The notes under the pieces: generated by a model
Database searches by the model: none
The model's input: the letters and a program-made list of their open reading frames with translations, nothing else
What the model was told of the DNA's origin: nothing
Source: Flaccisagitta enflata
Taxonomy: Eukaryota > Chaetognatha > Sagittoidea > Aphragmophora
Length of the DNA: 64,000 nucleotides
Assembly: GCA_965153355.1 (NCBI GenBank)
Contig: OZ231128.1
Location: 37,386,001 to 37,450,000, forward strand
Reading direction: 5' to 3'
Program-made: the position numbers and the translations under genes
Shown: piece by piece, positions 1 through 11,027 of the stretch
Layout of the letters: each line of letters begins with the position of its first letter
Position numbering within the stretch: the first letter of the stretch is position 1

Positions 1-810
1 ATATTTTCTATTAAAACATCACCATTTGACAAATCTTTTATAAATAAATAGAGTAAAACATAAAAACAGTATTCTGCTGCAAAACATGCTAATTTCATAA
101 AAATTTTATCAAAAAAACCTACTTTACATTATATTTCAAAGGATTTTTTCCAGAAATATATTGTTGCTAAAAGATTATACCTTCATGAAGAGGGGGAGGG
201 GGCGCTAATTAGAGGGGGGGCGATAAATGCAGGAAATACGGTATGTAGTATTTTGACCTGAGAAATGTAGCCGTAGCCTATCGAAATATTGACCTGAGAC
301 CATTTCTGACTGCAGATTTGGATTCCTGGGGTCAAAATTGGTCTAGTATGGGATGGACGGTAAAATCCCCCAATTTTGACATAATCGTGAGCATAGTAAA
401 ATTTGTAGTCTAGCTAACAAATTAGTTGTTGTTGCATGTTGTTCGTTTTTGGGTGTAGTTGTCTCTCGTTTTTTGCTACATAAACCCTCGTTCATAATCA
501 CTATCTGTCGACTTTCAGTTATCATTTTTATTCTTGATATCGTTTGTTTGATGTTATTGTTTGTGTTTGTTTTAAGATTGTTTTTTTTTACTATTTATGC
601 TCACTTGTTTATAGTTACAGCTTATACTTTTTACTGTAACAAGTTAAATTGCTTTTTTATTTTTGTGGTTATTGTATATATACCTATACCTATAAGTTGT
701 TTTTTTTGTTGTATTTGTTGTCATTGCTGTTGTTTTTATTGTTATTATTATTGTAGTTGTTGATATAGTTAAGATAGTTATGGTAATTCTTGTTGTTGTT
801 GTTGTTATGG
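1..810. other. No gene recognised; T-rich intergenic or intronic DNA
   Basis: I see no coding signal here. Bases 420-800 are rich in TTG/TTA and give only low-complexity readings. Near 190-240 there is a short motif (GCTAATTAGAGG followed by GGCG and GGAAATACG) that recurs near 29,470, so it is a small dispersed repeat. If the minus-strand PHD-finger gene continues leftwards, this stretch lies inside its long intron. Confidence 0.5.
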
Positions 811-1714
811 TAGAATATTTTCTCAGGGGTACAAGGTGTTTTTTATGCGGTTTACGCGTGTGTCAAGCAATATTTTACCCTTCCGACAGCTAACTTTTAC
901 TGAAAACATCTTTGTAGATTATATTTGAGTCATTGCAAAAAAGTTTTCACAAAAAAAACGCAATTTTCTTGCTGTTTTTGTGCAAAAAAAGCGACCGATT
1001 ATTGCCCAAAATTGTGTAACAATTTTGTAACATATAGAGGTAGTAATATTTCGACCTCATGACACCGTTTTAAAGACCATATGAGATGTTGAAGCATTTC
1101 TACCAGTCATAGAGAGAAAAATGAAAAAAAAATTGGGCCGATATCTCGATTTTTTTGCGAGAAATAGCCTTTTAAGTTCAAGCATTGACTGTGGCAAAAT
1201 TGCCTTTGTTCCTTCAGCAGATTGTGTCAATTATTTTTTTTTTTAAGGGGTCCATTTAGTGAGCTGAAGCGTTTTTGACAGTTGCTGCCCATAGACTAAT
1301 GCCTAATTAAGCAAAGACAATCACTGATTTCATCGCCGTTCGCGCATATAAAGTTTCTCCGCTTCTTTTCAGACCATCCCTATTTCGGATCTTTTAAGAA
1401 GGCCTGTTCCAATTTGTCACATAAATAGAATTCATGTGGTAAAATAATGTTTGGCAATCTATATAGGTTCTGGCTATTCCTATGTCTTCGTTTGCGTTTT
1501 TTCTGCACTGCGAAGAGAGAAAACAAAAGTAATTGATGAAACGGTATCACAGGGAACCATTTGGAAGGATTTCCCTATTTCGGATCTTTTAAGAAACTTG
1601 ACCGAAAATCAACCCATGACTTTCACATCGCTTCAAGTGATGTTGGGCTTGCTTGAGCATAAGGAATTGCTGATTTATGTATCGATAACACCTTAAGGCA
1701 TTATGCTTGCTGCT

Positions 1715-1745
<31 letters not shown>

Positions 1746-1760
1746 TCATCGTCAGTACTC
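811..1760 (+). repeat. Dispersed repeat, copy A
   Basis: This block aligns by eye with 2257-4100 and 61628-62945. Shared landmarks in the same order are a TAGAAT-T-run start, a 'not-yet-coding' AT-rich stretch with GGCGATTT-like words, the phrase TTTCCGACC / TTTCGGATC followed by TTTTAAG, and a (CGTC)n/(GTCGTC)n stretch near 1716-1752. It is the most divergent of the three copies and has no long ORF of its own; readings through it are shadows. The two better copies continue past the CGTC stretch into a conserved 380-bp tail, which is not evident here. Confidence 0.6.
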
Positions 1761-2142
1761 TTAAAATGGATTATTTTTGATATTTTTGACTTAGGATCAT
1801 GAAATTTCGCATAAAATCGCCTTGGGACAATAGCTATCACCTGTTTTAAATCTATATGAATTCGAGGTATGCAAATGGGCCTTATTAGTCAGAATCTAGC
1901 CATGATTTGGCCATAATTGGACCAAAATCGGAAAAAGGGAAAAAAATTAGTCTGATTAGGTCAGATTGCGGTGTGGAGTCCTACAAAGGTTTAATTCAAT
2001 ACCTGCATACAATTCAACAGAATTCAAGTTGTGCATATGGGGGTAACTGGCAATAATAAGCCCAAAAGTGAAAAAAAAAAAAATCTGGAACTCAACAAGG
2101 AGCTGACCCGGATCTGCCGAGGTAGAGATGTGAAATATGAAT

Positions 2143-2256
2143 AATAGTCGCAAAAGCGTTAGATGGTCAGCGGTACCCGTGCCCTGCCTAAGTTGATTGT
2201 GGTTGAAGTTGAAGGGGGAGCAGGGCAGCGGCCCCGAAGGGATCGATGACCTTTGG
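2143..2256 (+). mobile_element. Fragment of a foldback element (family F4)
   Basis: The segment carries the two hallmark modules of family F4. The first is TAGTCGCAAAAGCGTTA plus GGTCAGCGGTACCCG; the second is the internal palindrome GGCAGCGGCCCCGAAGG with GATGACCT. Both are found again at 43.7, 44.6, 33.5 and 28.3 kb. No tandem core or second arm is present, so this is a truncated copy. It abuts the left end of dispersed-repeat copy B. Confidence 0.6.
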
Positions 2257-4100
2257 TAGAATTTTTTTTCAGGCGCTGTTGGTGTTTTTTAGGCTATTTA
2301 CGTCCGAATTTTGCGCTACACTTTCCTCCCGAGGGTTTCAAGTACCCTAAATCATTTTCTAAGATCGCATATGAGTCCACGAACAGAAATTAAAAAAGAA
2401 TTGTTAGTTTCACGTGATTTTGGTTCAAACTAACGATCAATTATTGCTAAAAATCGTGTAGCAAATGTGTAGCACAGAGAAATACTAAATTTCTTTGACC
2501 AGTTTAACATCCAACATACCCTGAGAATTATCTCTATTGGCTTAATAGAGATAAATGAAAAAAAAATTAAGGCAATATCATTATTTTCACGCGAGAAAGC
2601 TTGCTCAAGAGCTTTAGTATCAGTTACAGCGAAATTGCTTTCTCCCTATTAATTCTTTGTGGAAGTCCACAATTTTTTTTCTGGGGTCTATTCAGAGATT
2701 GAAAGTATTTTTTTGATTGCGGTCCGTACTACGGGTCCGTAGAAATAGCCGCAATAAACCAAAGACGACCATAGATTTAATCTACACATTCACAAGACAA
2801 ATTCCTTATCCCCTTTTCCGACCAGCCCTATTTCCGACCTTTTAAGGCAACATTTCCCATTTTGTCCCATGTGTTCTTATTATGTCATATTTTGTCATTT
2901 AGCAGTTTATGTAGAATTAGGCGTTTGTGCTACAGTAGATCTCGTCTAGACTTGAGATAACGGGGGCGAGCATTGTGGAAAGACGAATGAGGGCAGGGGA
3001 GCGATATTTGGATCATAGACTAATCAAAGGATGCTTAATTCCCCATGATAGCTGGTTGCCATGGAAACACATTTCCATGTATTCTCGCTAAAATGTCAAT
3101 ATTTTGAGAGATTTTTTTAGGAAACATTGCTTAAAATCAAATTTGCTACAACTTTCCCACAGTATGTTCTGTAAGAATGTCACTCGTTTGGCCGTTGCTA
3201 GAGAGCGTATCAATGTGTGACAACCCCTAGCGACATTATTACAGAACATACTATGGGAAAGTTGTAGCAAATTTAATTTTGAAAAATGTTCCCTCAAAAA
3301 ATTTCTCAAAATATTGATATTTTATCGAAAATACTTACAAATGTGTTTCCATGGCAACCAGCGATCATGGGCAATAAAGCATCCCTTTATTAATCTATGT
3401 TTCAAATATCACTTCCCTGGCTTCATATGTTTTTCTACAATGCTTGCCCCCGTTATCTCAAGTCTAGACGAGATCTACTGTACCTCCGTTGGCAGTTTTC
3501 TATTCTGTGAAAAAAGAAAACAAATCAATTGGACTTAAAGTTGTCGTAGTTGGTCATATCGACAGATGACCCTATATTCCGACCTTTTGAGGCAAATCAG
3601 TGAAAGTTGACAGGGAGATTCATAAAGAATTTCGTCTTTTTTAAGGTTGCTCTAAGGTGCAAAAATGCAAGTTTATGAGGAGGAGACACTGATTTACGCT
3701 TCTGGGAACTGAAATACATCGTCGTCGTCGTCGTCGTCATCGTCACTATGTTTAAAAAAGCACAAGTTTTGAACGCCTCAACACAGAACCTTTAAATTTT
3801 GTACGGAGACTCAGGAAGGGTATATCTAATGCATTCTATCAATTTCTTGGGCTTTGCTCATGTAACCTGGCCAAACGGGTAAAAAAAACTGATCAAAAAC
3901 TGGTCAAAATTGATTGAAACGGGAGAAAAGGCAGAATGACTTGGGCAATCATTTTATGGTTTTGAGATCAAAGTTAAGCTGTATAGATTTACATGACTTT
4001 TAAGAGTTCCTCTCCTGAAGAACAAACACAAAGATAAAGCAATCAAGCTGGAGAGAAAACAAAGACAGACCTATAAAATCATTTAGAGACTTAGTTCGTC
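2257..4100 (+). repeat. Dispersed repeat, copy B (interrupted by a foldback MITE)
   Basis: Copy B runs parallel to copy C (61628-62945) for its whole length. Both share GAATTTTGCGCT, GAGATAATTC-type words, TTTTCCGACCAGCCC, a (CGTC)n stretch (3720-3745 here) and the tail from AAGTTTTGAACGCCTC to AAGACAGACCTAT. A 548-bp inverted-repeat element interrupts it at 2933-3480. Homology to copy C ends near 4091, which in copy C is where the minus-strand ORF begins. It may therefore be the 3' flank of the same transposable unit, seen here without its coding part. Confidence 0.7.
2933..3480. mobile_element. pogo/Tigger-like foldback MITE with TA target duplication
   Basis: The element begins CAGTAGATCTCGTCTAGAC and ends with its exact reverse complement. 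The arms stay similar for roughly 250 bp each (for example GCCATGGAAACACAT near 3060 against ATGTGTTTCCATGGC near 3340), so the whole element can fold into a long hairpin. It is flanked by TA at 2931-2932 and 3481-3482. The CAGTRGA...GATAACGG terminus and TA duplication are those of pogo/Tigger elements of the Tc1/mariner superfamily. Copy C of the host repeat shows the uninterrupted site near 62,290. No transposase is encoded. Confidence 0.85.
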
Positions 4101-4154
4101 ATGCTCCGTCTGCTGTATTTTTTTATGCGTCATTTTTTTGTACACGATCACTCC

Positions 4155-4366
<212 letters not shown>

Positions 4367-4757
4367 ATTTCTCTTTTATGCTCCCCTCACCGGCCACCTC
4401 CTAACTCGTCAGGGCAGTGATATTTTGTTACAACGACAAATTATGCACAAGGGGGGGGGGGAATCAAAGGATTTGAAAATGGGGAAGGACATGGAAAAGA
4501 AAGAAGCAACTTGACGGAGATTTACTTGTTTGATGGTACTAAATGATTAGGAGTGAGGAATCAAGGCATTTCAAATAATGCTTGTTTCAAAAATCAACTG
4601 ATAAAATGGATGTACATGCGTATAGACAGATGGGGATATAGAAGGACAAATGGACAAGCATAAGGACGGAGAGACTTGGACGTATGGAAGGATGAAAAAA
4701 AAGGATGAATGGAAAAAGGATGAATGGAGCGGGATAATGATTTGCGCCTTCTTTTTT

Positions 4758-5021
4758 AACAAGGCCAAGTTATGACCAATAAGTGTTCCTTGCAGATAGA
4801 ATTTCTGAATGGACGTTTTTGAATGAATGAATGAATGAATGAATAACAGAATGGAAGTAGATGTGGCATGAAAGGTGATCGGAATGAAAAAAGGCGTGCA
4901 TTTCAGACGTTTGCGTGACCAACCAACAGACTGACTGACTGACCGACCGACCGACCAACCAACCGACTGACCGACCGACAGACATTACCTCTTATAGAAG
5001 TGCGAGGACGCACTTAAAAAG
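4758..5021 (+). mobile_element. Helentron-like element, family F3
   Basis: The 5' end is AACAAGGCCAAG, followed by AAGTGTTCCT. The core has (GAAT)n at 4826-4850 and a (GACTGACCGACC)-type tract near 4920-4980. The 3' end is CTTATAGAAGTGCGAGGACGC followed by ACTTAAAAAGG, in which GTGCG and CGCAC form a stem. The 5' word is nearly the reverse complement of the 3' outer stem. No coding capacity is seen. Confidence 0.65.
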
Positions 5022-5254
5022 GCTTTAAATGATAATCCATACATAAATTATGCTTTGAGCAGCCGTGCACTCCCGTGCATTTCTCTAATTTGCATAATTG
5101 GGTGAAATCTCGCATTTTCCCGCGTGCTGCAATACGTTAAGCGCCGATATCCTAAGAAATGACTTTAGGTGGTTCTAAGGAAAGGTTAGGGTGACTTTAA
5201 AACAATTTCGAAAGATGAAAATTTTCCATGTCACCTGACCGCCTGAAAAAAGAT

Positions 5255-6130
5255 TCTACCTTATTGTTGTTATTGTTATTGTTGTTATTGTTTTTATTGT
5301 TGCCAATCAAGTTGTTTTGATTAGTTAGTTATTGTTGTTTATATTTTTGTTATCGTTGTTGTTATTGTTATTGTTGTTAGTTGTTATTGTTGTTTTGTTG
5401 TTATTGTTATTTTTGGTAGTTGTTTGTTGTTGTTTTGTTGTTATTGTTGTTGTTATTGTAATTATTATTGTTATTGTTATCATTGTTACTGTTGTTGTTA
5501 ATGGTGTTGTTGTTATTGTAGTTGTTATTGTAATTGTTATTGTTGTTGACATTGTTATTATTGATGTTGTCATTGTTATTATTGCTATAGTTGTTGTCAT
5601 TGTTGTTTTAATTGATGTTATTGTCATTATTGATGTTATTGTCATTATTGTTGTTATTGTTATTATCATTGTTTTGTTATTGTTGCTATTATTGTTATTG
5701 TTATAAATGTTGTTGTCATTGTTGTTGTCATTGTTGTCATTGTTGTTGTCATTGTTGTTGTCGTCATTGTTGTCGTCATTGTTGTTGTCATTGTTGTTGT
5801 CGTCATTGTTGTTGTCGTCATTGTTGTCGTCATTGTTGTTGTCAATGTTGTTGTCATTGTTGTTGTCATTGTTGTTGTCATTGTTGTTGTCATTGTTGTT
5901 GTCATTGTTGTTGTCATTGTTGTTGTCATTGTTGTTGTCATAGTTCTTATTGCTGTCATTCTTATTCTTTTTGTTTTTGATATTGTTGTCCTTATTGTCA
6001 CTGTTTTTGTTATTGTTGTTTTATCTTACTATTATTGTTGTTATTTTTGTTGTTGTTATTATTATTATTGTTGGTTGTTGTAGTAGTGGTTGTTGCAGCT
6101 GTTGTTGTTGTTAGTTTGATGTTATTGTTG
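5255..6130. repeat. Complex TTG/ATTGTTGTC-rich simple repeat
   Basis: About 870 bp of interleaved GTT, ATT and GTC triplets. Within it, 5705-5940 is a higher-order array based on CATTGTTGTTGT units. It opens all six frames and generates many spurious ORFs (poly-Leu, poly-Cys, poly-Thr). Bases 6130-6440 continue T-rich without a recognisable gene. Confidence 0.9.
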
Positions 6131-6443
6131 TATTTTGCTTGTTATGTTTATGGCTGTTTCTGTTTATATGTTGACTTTTTTGATGAGGTTTTTAGTATCG
6201 TTGTTATCTGCTTGCTTTTTTTTTTCTTTTTTTTTATTGTTGACGGTTTTTGAATGTTTATGTTGTTGGTGTTTTTTATATTTGCTTGCTGTTAATGTTT
6301 GTTGTCTAAAAGCATCGACCTTAATCATGATCGTAGTTTTTAAATGTTGTTGTTAATGATCATGGTTGTTTTCTACGTTCGAAGACGTAGTTGCTGTTGC
6401 GTACGTTGTCACTGTGGTTTATCATTGTTGTCGTCGACGTAGG

Positions 6444-6873
6444 TTGTAATTATTGTTGTTATAATTATTGTTGTTGAAATCATTGTTGTTGAAATCATTG
6501 TTGTTGAAATCATTGTTGTTGAAATCATTGTTGTTGAAATCATTGTTGTTGAAATCATTGTTGTTGAAATCATTGTTGTTGAAATCATTGTTGTTGAAAT
6601 CATTGTTGTTGAAATCATTGTTGTTGAAATCATTGTTGTTGAAATCATTGTTGTTGAAATCATTGTTGTTGAAATCATTGTTGTTGTAATCATTGTTGTT
6701 GTAATCATTGTTGTTGTAATCATTGTTGTTGTAATCATTGTTGTTGTAATCATTGTTGTTGTAATCATTGTTGTTGTAATCATTGTTGTTGTAATCATTG
6801 TTGTTGTAATCATTGTTGTTGTAATCATTGTTGTTGTAATCATTGTTGTTGTAATCATAGTTGTTGCAATTGT
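6444..6873. repeat. 15-bp minisatellite in two homogeneous variant blocks
   Basis: The unit is CATTGTTGTTGAAAT in the left block (to about 6690) and CATTGTTGTTGTAAT in the right block (about 6690-6860). There are roughly a dozen near-perfect copies of each. The change from GAAAT to GTAAT is abrupt, which suggests two separate local expansions. It lies about 50 bp inside the intron that follows PHF13/23-like exon 2 (the gene runs on the minus strand). Confidence 0.95.
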
Positions 6874-6927
6874 TGTGGGTAAGTACTGAGTATGTATTGT
6901 ATCGATGTCAACAACGAATCTACTTAC

Positions 6928-8403
6928 CGGCGAAAGGCTTTCGACAGAAGCAAGTGACGGAGTTGGCGTCAACGTCATCTGCCTCTTCCACCTTCAGTGT
7001 TCGTTTTCTTCCGTCGGACGATTTGGATTGAATGATGTAGGCGCTGCCATGAGAGTTTGCTCCTGCCCCTGCTCCATCCATCAACGAAGGAGACGGTGAA
7101 TCGGGCGCGCGACGAATCGAAGACGACGATGACGACTTAATATGAATAATGGCGTTATTCGTGTAGTGGCTTCCACCGCTTCCGGTCGACGATGAAGTCG
7201 ATGACATTGACGACGCCGAAGAGGACGAGCAAGACGCCGAAGGTGATGATGGCGAATCGTCCAAAGTGGAAGAAGAAAATTCTCTCGTGAAAATGGAAGT
7301 TTCAGACGTTTTTTTCTCAACGTTGTGAGTGACCGAGGAAGAACCGTTGGCGCGATGACGAGGAGCAGACGTCGATGGATGTTGGTGTTGCGGCAAATGG
7401 TGCTGTAATTGGTGAGGCAGCGGCGACAAAGGCGAAGGAAGCGAAGGCAACGAGAAGGAAGGCGCCGTCGCGACGACCCCTAAAGGCGAGATCGGAGTCA
7501 TCGGCTGATCCACGGCGCTGGACGAAGATGAACGACACGTTACCAGGGGACTTTCCGCGGGAAACGGCGAAGAATTGGAAGACGAACAAGTCGCAAAAGG
7601 CGAATCTGGCGGAGGCGTGTCCGGATCGTGAGGATAGTAACGAAATGAATGATGAGAGGGAAGATGATTAAGAGGTTGACTCAATTGATGATCGGAGAGG
7701 GCGCGAGATGGGATGATAGACGTTGGAGACGAAGACTTTGCGGTGGCAAACTTGGGCGGTCGACCTCGCGGCTTCGGTGGCGGCTTTTGTTGCTCAAGCT
7801 GTTTAGCCGGATTCGCGGCGATGTTGTTGAATACTCCTTGTTTCGCGGCGCCAATTTGGCCTTGAAACTCGCCGTCGATGGAGGGGGCGAGGCCACTGGC
7901 AAATGAAGTGTGAGATCCAAGCGACGCTACGTAATCGAGCACGTCTTTGCGCTTCGTTTCCGGCGTAGCATCCGGCAAACGCTGCATCGCCATCGACGAT
8001 GAAGAGGAATGAGATGATCTTCCGCGTGGCGTCGTCGAAGTAGATGATTCATTGGAAGAGAAGTTGGCGAGGTGATGCAACGGCGGCGGCGAAAATGCCA
8101 ACGTCGCCGGGTTAAAATCGCGTTCGTTGACGTCGTGAGGACGCCGCGATGACGCCGAGACCAAGGAAGACGAGGCCACCGAAGAAAAAGGCGGAGGAGA
8201 ACGCTGGACGGAGCTTGGAGAAAACGAATGCGGAGGCGATCGAAAGTCGCTTCGCGAGGTTGAAGGCGGTGGCGAGGAAGAGGAGGAGGAGGCGAAATGA
8301 GGCACGCTGAACGAAGAAGGCGAAGGGAAAGAACGTGGAGACGCCGTCGCTGCCGTGCTGGACGAAGATTGACGCAAAGGCGAAGCCACCGCAGGCACAC
8401 AAT
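6928..8403 (-). CDS. PHF13/PHF23-like PHD-finger protein, coding exon 2 (partial gene)
   Basis: This 1476-nt exon continues the reading frame of exon 1 (phase 1; acceptor TTCTTCTTAG, donor CCG|GTAAGTA). It encodes a long Ser/Pro-rich, low-complexity linker with clusters of basic residues. It ends in an acidic stretch and TCFCRKPFAG, the first Cys pair and PFAG signature of the PHF13/PHF23-type PHD finger, a nuclear reader of histone H3K4 methylation. The intron cuts the finger straight after PFAG, so the remaining zinc ligands must lie in a further exon that I cannot find between here and the left edge. The 552 aa already visible exceed the roughly 300-400 aa vertebrate proteins because of the Ser-rich insert. 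Expected function: nuclear chromatin reader. Confidence 0.82.
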
Positions 8404-8673
8404 CTAAGAAGAATATAACTCAAACATTTTCATGGGGCTTGGATTGCAACAATTCAGACTCAAAACTCAAAATGATTAACAATTGCAATAGATAGTGAGA
8501 AGGAGGCGCCCAAAAGCAAGAAATCTGTATAGAAACGCGTTGCTTGCCTACAACGCAAAACATGCATAAAGCTCATCCTTATAATGAAATAATTTGCGTG
8601 CTATGCACGCACGCAGTCTTTAGGCGCTGTTTAAAAATGCAACAAAAGTTTTCCTAAACTCATGTTTATCCAC

Positions 8674-8854
8674 CTTGTATTCGTAGATTATCATATCCGG
8701 CATATTCGAGGACGAAGTCGCAAAACTGCAGGAAATCAGCGGAGGTTCGAGGACGCTTCCGCGGCGACGAGGGTACATTTGGATCATCGACTTGATTCGC
8801 CGATGGAAGAGGAGGCGGTGGTGGTCGCTGAGACAAGGCGTTGCGCGCCATCAT
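8674..8854 (-). CDS. PHF13/PHF23-like PHD-finger protein, first visible coding exon
   Basis: The exon starts at ATGATG (8854) and encodes about 60 aa: a Pro-rich leader, then KRPRTSADFLQFCDFVLEYA followed by GYDN. That basic-plus-FCxFVLxYAGY segment is the conserved N-terminal block of PHF13 and PHF23, and it identifies the gene independently of the PHD finger. The donor is CAAG|GTGGAT. The 181-nt length leaves one base, which joins the two-base start of exon 2 to give Asp, so the phases agree. A TTTGTTTCAG about 75 bp upstream on the minus strand could be the acceptor of a 5' UTR intron. I saw no TATA box or other promoter in 8855-9033. Confidence 0.82.
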
Positions 8855-9033
8855 GAGTTACGGTTTCTTTGCCAGGATAAAACGTTATCACCGAGAGATA
8901 GGGTCCAACGCTTTACGGTGATGCGGATTCTCCAAGTTTCCTGAAACAAAACGAAACCAAGATAACCCGCATTTTCAGTGACACGGACCCGAAAAATAGC
9001 TTTTGCGACCATTTAGTCCGAACGTCAATACAC

Positions 9034-9315
9034 TTTTTAGTCGCGTGCACGCGACTATGACCCGCTGTCCGTCGGTCCGTCCGTCGGTCCGTCCGTCCGT
9101 CGGTCCGTCCGTCGGTCCGTCCGTCGGTCCATCCGTCGGTCCGTCCATCGGTCCGTCCGTCGGTCCGTCCGTCGGTCCGTCCGTCGGTCCGTCCGTCGGT
9201 CACGCTTAGCTTTTTTTCGTCGTTTTACGTCATTTTAAGTCATTTTAAGTAGTCTTATGGTCTTTTGGTGTTACGGTCTTCACAACCGCACGCGACTGTA
9301 AGGTGTTGGCCTTAA
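9034..9315 (-). mobile_element. Helentron-like element, family F1
   Basis: On the minus strand the element starts AAGGCCAACACC followed by AGTCGCGTGCGG. It has a (GGAC)/(GGACCGAC)-type core (seen as GGTCCGTCCGTC at 9065-9205) and ends with the hairpin AGTCGCGTgcACGCGACT and TAAAAAG. The 5' word AGTCGCGTGC is the reverse complement of the outer hairpin arm. Non-coding. Confidence 0.7.
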
Positions 9316-9316
9316 T

Positions 9317-9427
9317 TATTTAAGAACGTCATTTTTTCCCAAAGCCTTCAAAAGAGATAGAGACTACAACTTCTTGACTTTAGGACATTTTGAAGCCTTT
9401 ATGTTCTTATAAACTAGATTCTCATAA
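9317..9427. mobile_element. AT-rich MITE, degenerate copy of the TTCTTATAA family
   Basis: It contains AAGAACGTCATTTTTTCCC AAAGCCTTC at the left and GAAGCCTTTATGTTC followed by TTATAAACTAG at the right. These are the same inverted ends as the element at 23732-24158. The outermost bases are eroded. It lies exactly between two family F1 elements. Confidence 0.5.
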
Positions 9428-10114
9428 AACAAGGCCGGATACACGGCTACCCTAGCTAGTCGCATGCGGGTGGGCAGGGGCCCACAGCGCAATCTGTAGT
9501 ACAAAAAAGTGACATTAATGCCCCGGGCAAAAGCCCCAATGTCCCCGGTAAAAAAAAATTAGAGTTTGAATATGCCCGGTTCTATGCCCAGTTAAAAGTT
9601 AGTGAAAAAAATGATTCAGGGACTTAACAGGGCATATGCCCCATTTAGTTTAGTTTTGTTTAATCAAAAATGCTTTGTCAAAAATCAGTAAACCCTTTTT
9701 TCAGTGGTTTTCTTCAGGTCGATTTCTATCGTGAAAATCTTCAGGGACTAAATAGAGACTTAACGGGGCATATGCCTCATTTAATTTAGAAATGAAAAAA
9801 ATAAGTTAGTCTAATTGGGGGATTCCCCGGGGAATTCCCCCAGGATCAAACTCTAACATTTTTAGACTATGCCCAGTTCACTTATGAATAATTGTAACTG
9901 GGGAATTCCCAGGGAATTCCCCGGGGCATTAATATCACTACAGATTGCGCTGTGGGGCCGTATTTGAGGTCACTTGATCATTTGGGTAGGAGCAGCGAGG
10001 TAAAAGACCAAAAAAAAGTAAAGTGTGACGGACGGACCGACGGACGGACTGACAGACCGATGGATGGAGCGACAAAGCGGGCTGTAGAGTCGCGTAGCAC
10101 CCGACTAAAAAAGA
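9428..10114 (+). mobile_element. Helentron-like element, family F1, carrying a nested insertion
   Basis: The 5' end is AACAAGGCCGGATACACGGC followed by the AGTCGCATGCGGG word. After the nested element come GTGACGGACGGACCGACGG and the 3' hairpin AGTCGCGTAGCACCCGACT with AAAAAAG. Removing the insertion (9483-9954 and one 5-bp repeat) restores the GGGCAGGGGCCGTATTTGAG sequence found uninterrupted in other F1 copies. Confidence 0.8.
9483..9954. mobile_element. TIR element with CACAGCG ends and 5-bp target duplication, copy 1
   Basis: The termini are perfect inverted repeats, CACAGCGCAATCTGTAGT. Further inverted similarity lies inside (GACATTAATGCCCCGGG at the left; the reverse complement of CCCGGGGCATTAATATC at the right). 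The flanks are GGGCC at 9478-9482 and 9955-9959, a 5-bp target-site duplication, and other F1 copies show the unoccupied target sequence. It is 472 bp long and encodes nothing. A second copy lies at 36420-37566. A 5-bp duplication with 5'-CAC ends is known for Transib/RAG-type transposons; that assignment is inference. Confidence 0.85.
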
Positions 10115-10185
10115 GTGTATCACATAACGCTATAGGCGCTTTTACGATGTTTACAAAGTTACATCATCAATTTCCTTCAACTGAA

Positions 10186-10985
10186 GGCAGTTTCCACAAT
10201 AAACTAGACTGGCGGAAATAAGGCGACTGAATTTGTTAACATTGCTAAAAATGTCATAATTTCATAATGGTTGCACCTATTAGCTTAAAATTTAAGCCCT
10301 ATGCTCAGAATTTGATACTCTTTCAGATAATATAAAAAAAAATATTCCAATACTTGAAATATGTTCAACTATGTTAGTTTTCATCGTAATCAGAGTAACA
10401 TAAGAGTAACAGGGTGTTAACATTTTCCGTCACTCTCTTCAAAAATCAATATCTCTGGCTAGAATTGACATTAAGGTCTGAAATTTTGCATATAACTTGG
10501 GTTATGTCTATACTAAAGGGGAAAAAAGGAAAATTTCCATAACACTTAAGATATTGTCATTTAAAATACAGTATAATACTATGTATCAAAATAAAAAAAA
10601 TCATCATTTTAGATACATCAACTAAAAGTGAAATTTTTCCATAGTTAACAACAATTGGTCGCCATAAAATCTTTAGATCTCTTTAGGGATTGCAATCAAA
10701 TAAAAATGACCCATAGTTGGGTAGGCTTAATGATTTTTTTATATCTTTTTTATTGTGGTTTTAAGTGTGACATCAGTGTGACATAAAAAAGGGGGTGATT
10801 TTGGCCTATTTTTTGCTAAATAGCCTATCAAAATTTTAAGTATGAAGGATATCAGCTAGGCACTGAATCCCAAATAATGTGTTACAACAGCTTTTATCAT
10901 AAAAAAAGGATTAGTATGATAAAAACAATATTTTTGCTTGTTACATCATGAATTTCAGCTGGGCCGGTTTATTGTGGAAATGACC
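10186..10985. mobile_element. Probable TIR-bearing nonautonomous element
   Basis: GTTTCCACAATAAAC near 10192 is mirrored by GTTTATTGTGGAAAT near 10969. CTGAAG flanks both sides (just before the left end and just after the right end). The 800 bp between are AT-rich with no ORF over 60 codons. The exact ends and the duplication length are uncertain, so I do not assign a superfamily. Confidence 0.45.
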
Positions 10986-11027
10986 TGAAGAAAATACCTA
11001 GCAATCCTAGCATGATAAAATAAAAAA

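Noticed and set aside
2140-2190. tRNA-like reading of the GGTCAGCGGTACCCG module
   Set aside because: No cloverleaf can be drawn and the B-box pattern is missing; it recurs as the end module of F4 elements.
7375-8423. Other-frame ORFs of 80-157 codons overlapping the PHF13/23-like exon
   Set aside because: Shadows of a GC-rich exon; only the frame with the conserved CFCRKPFAG end is consistent with splicing and homology.
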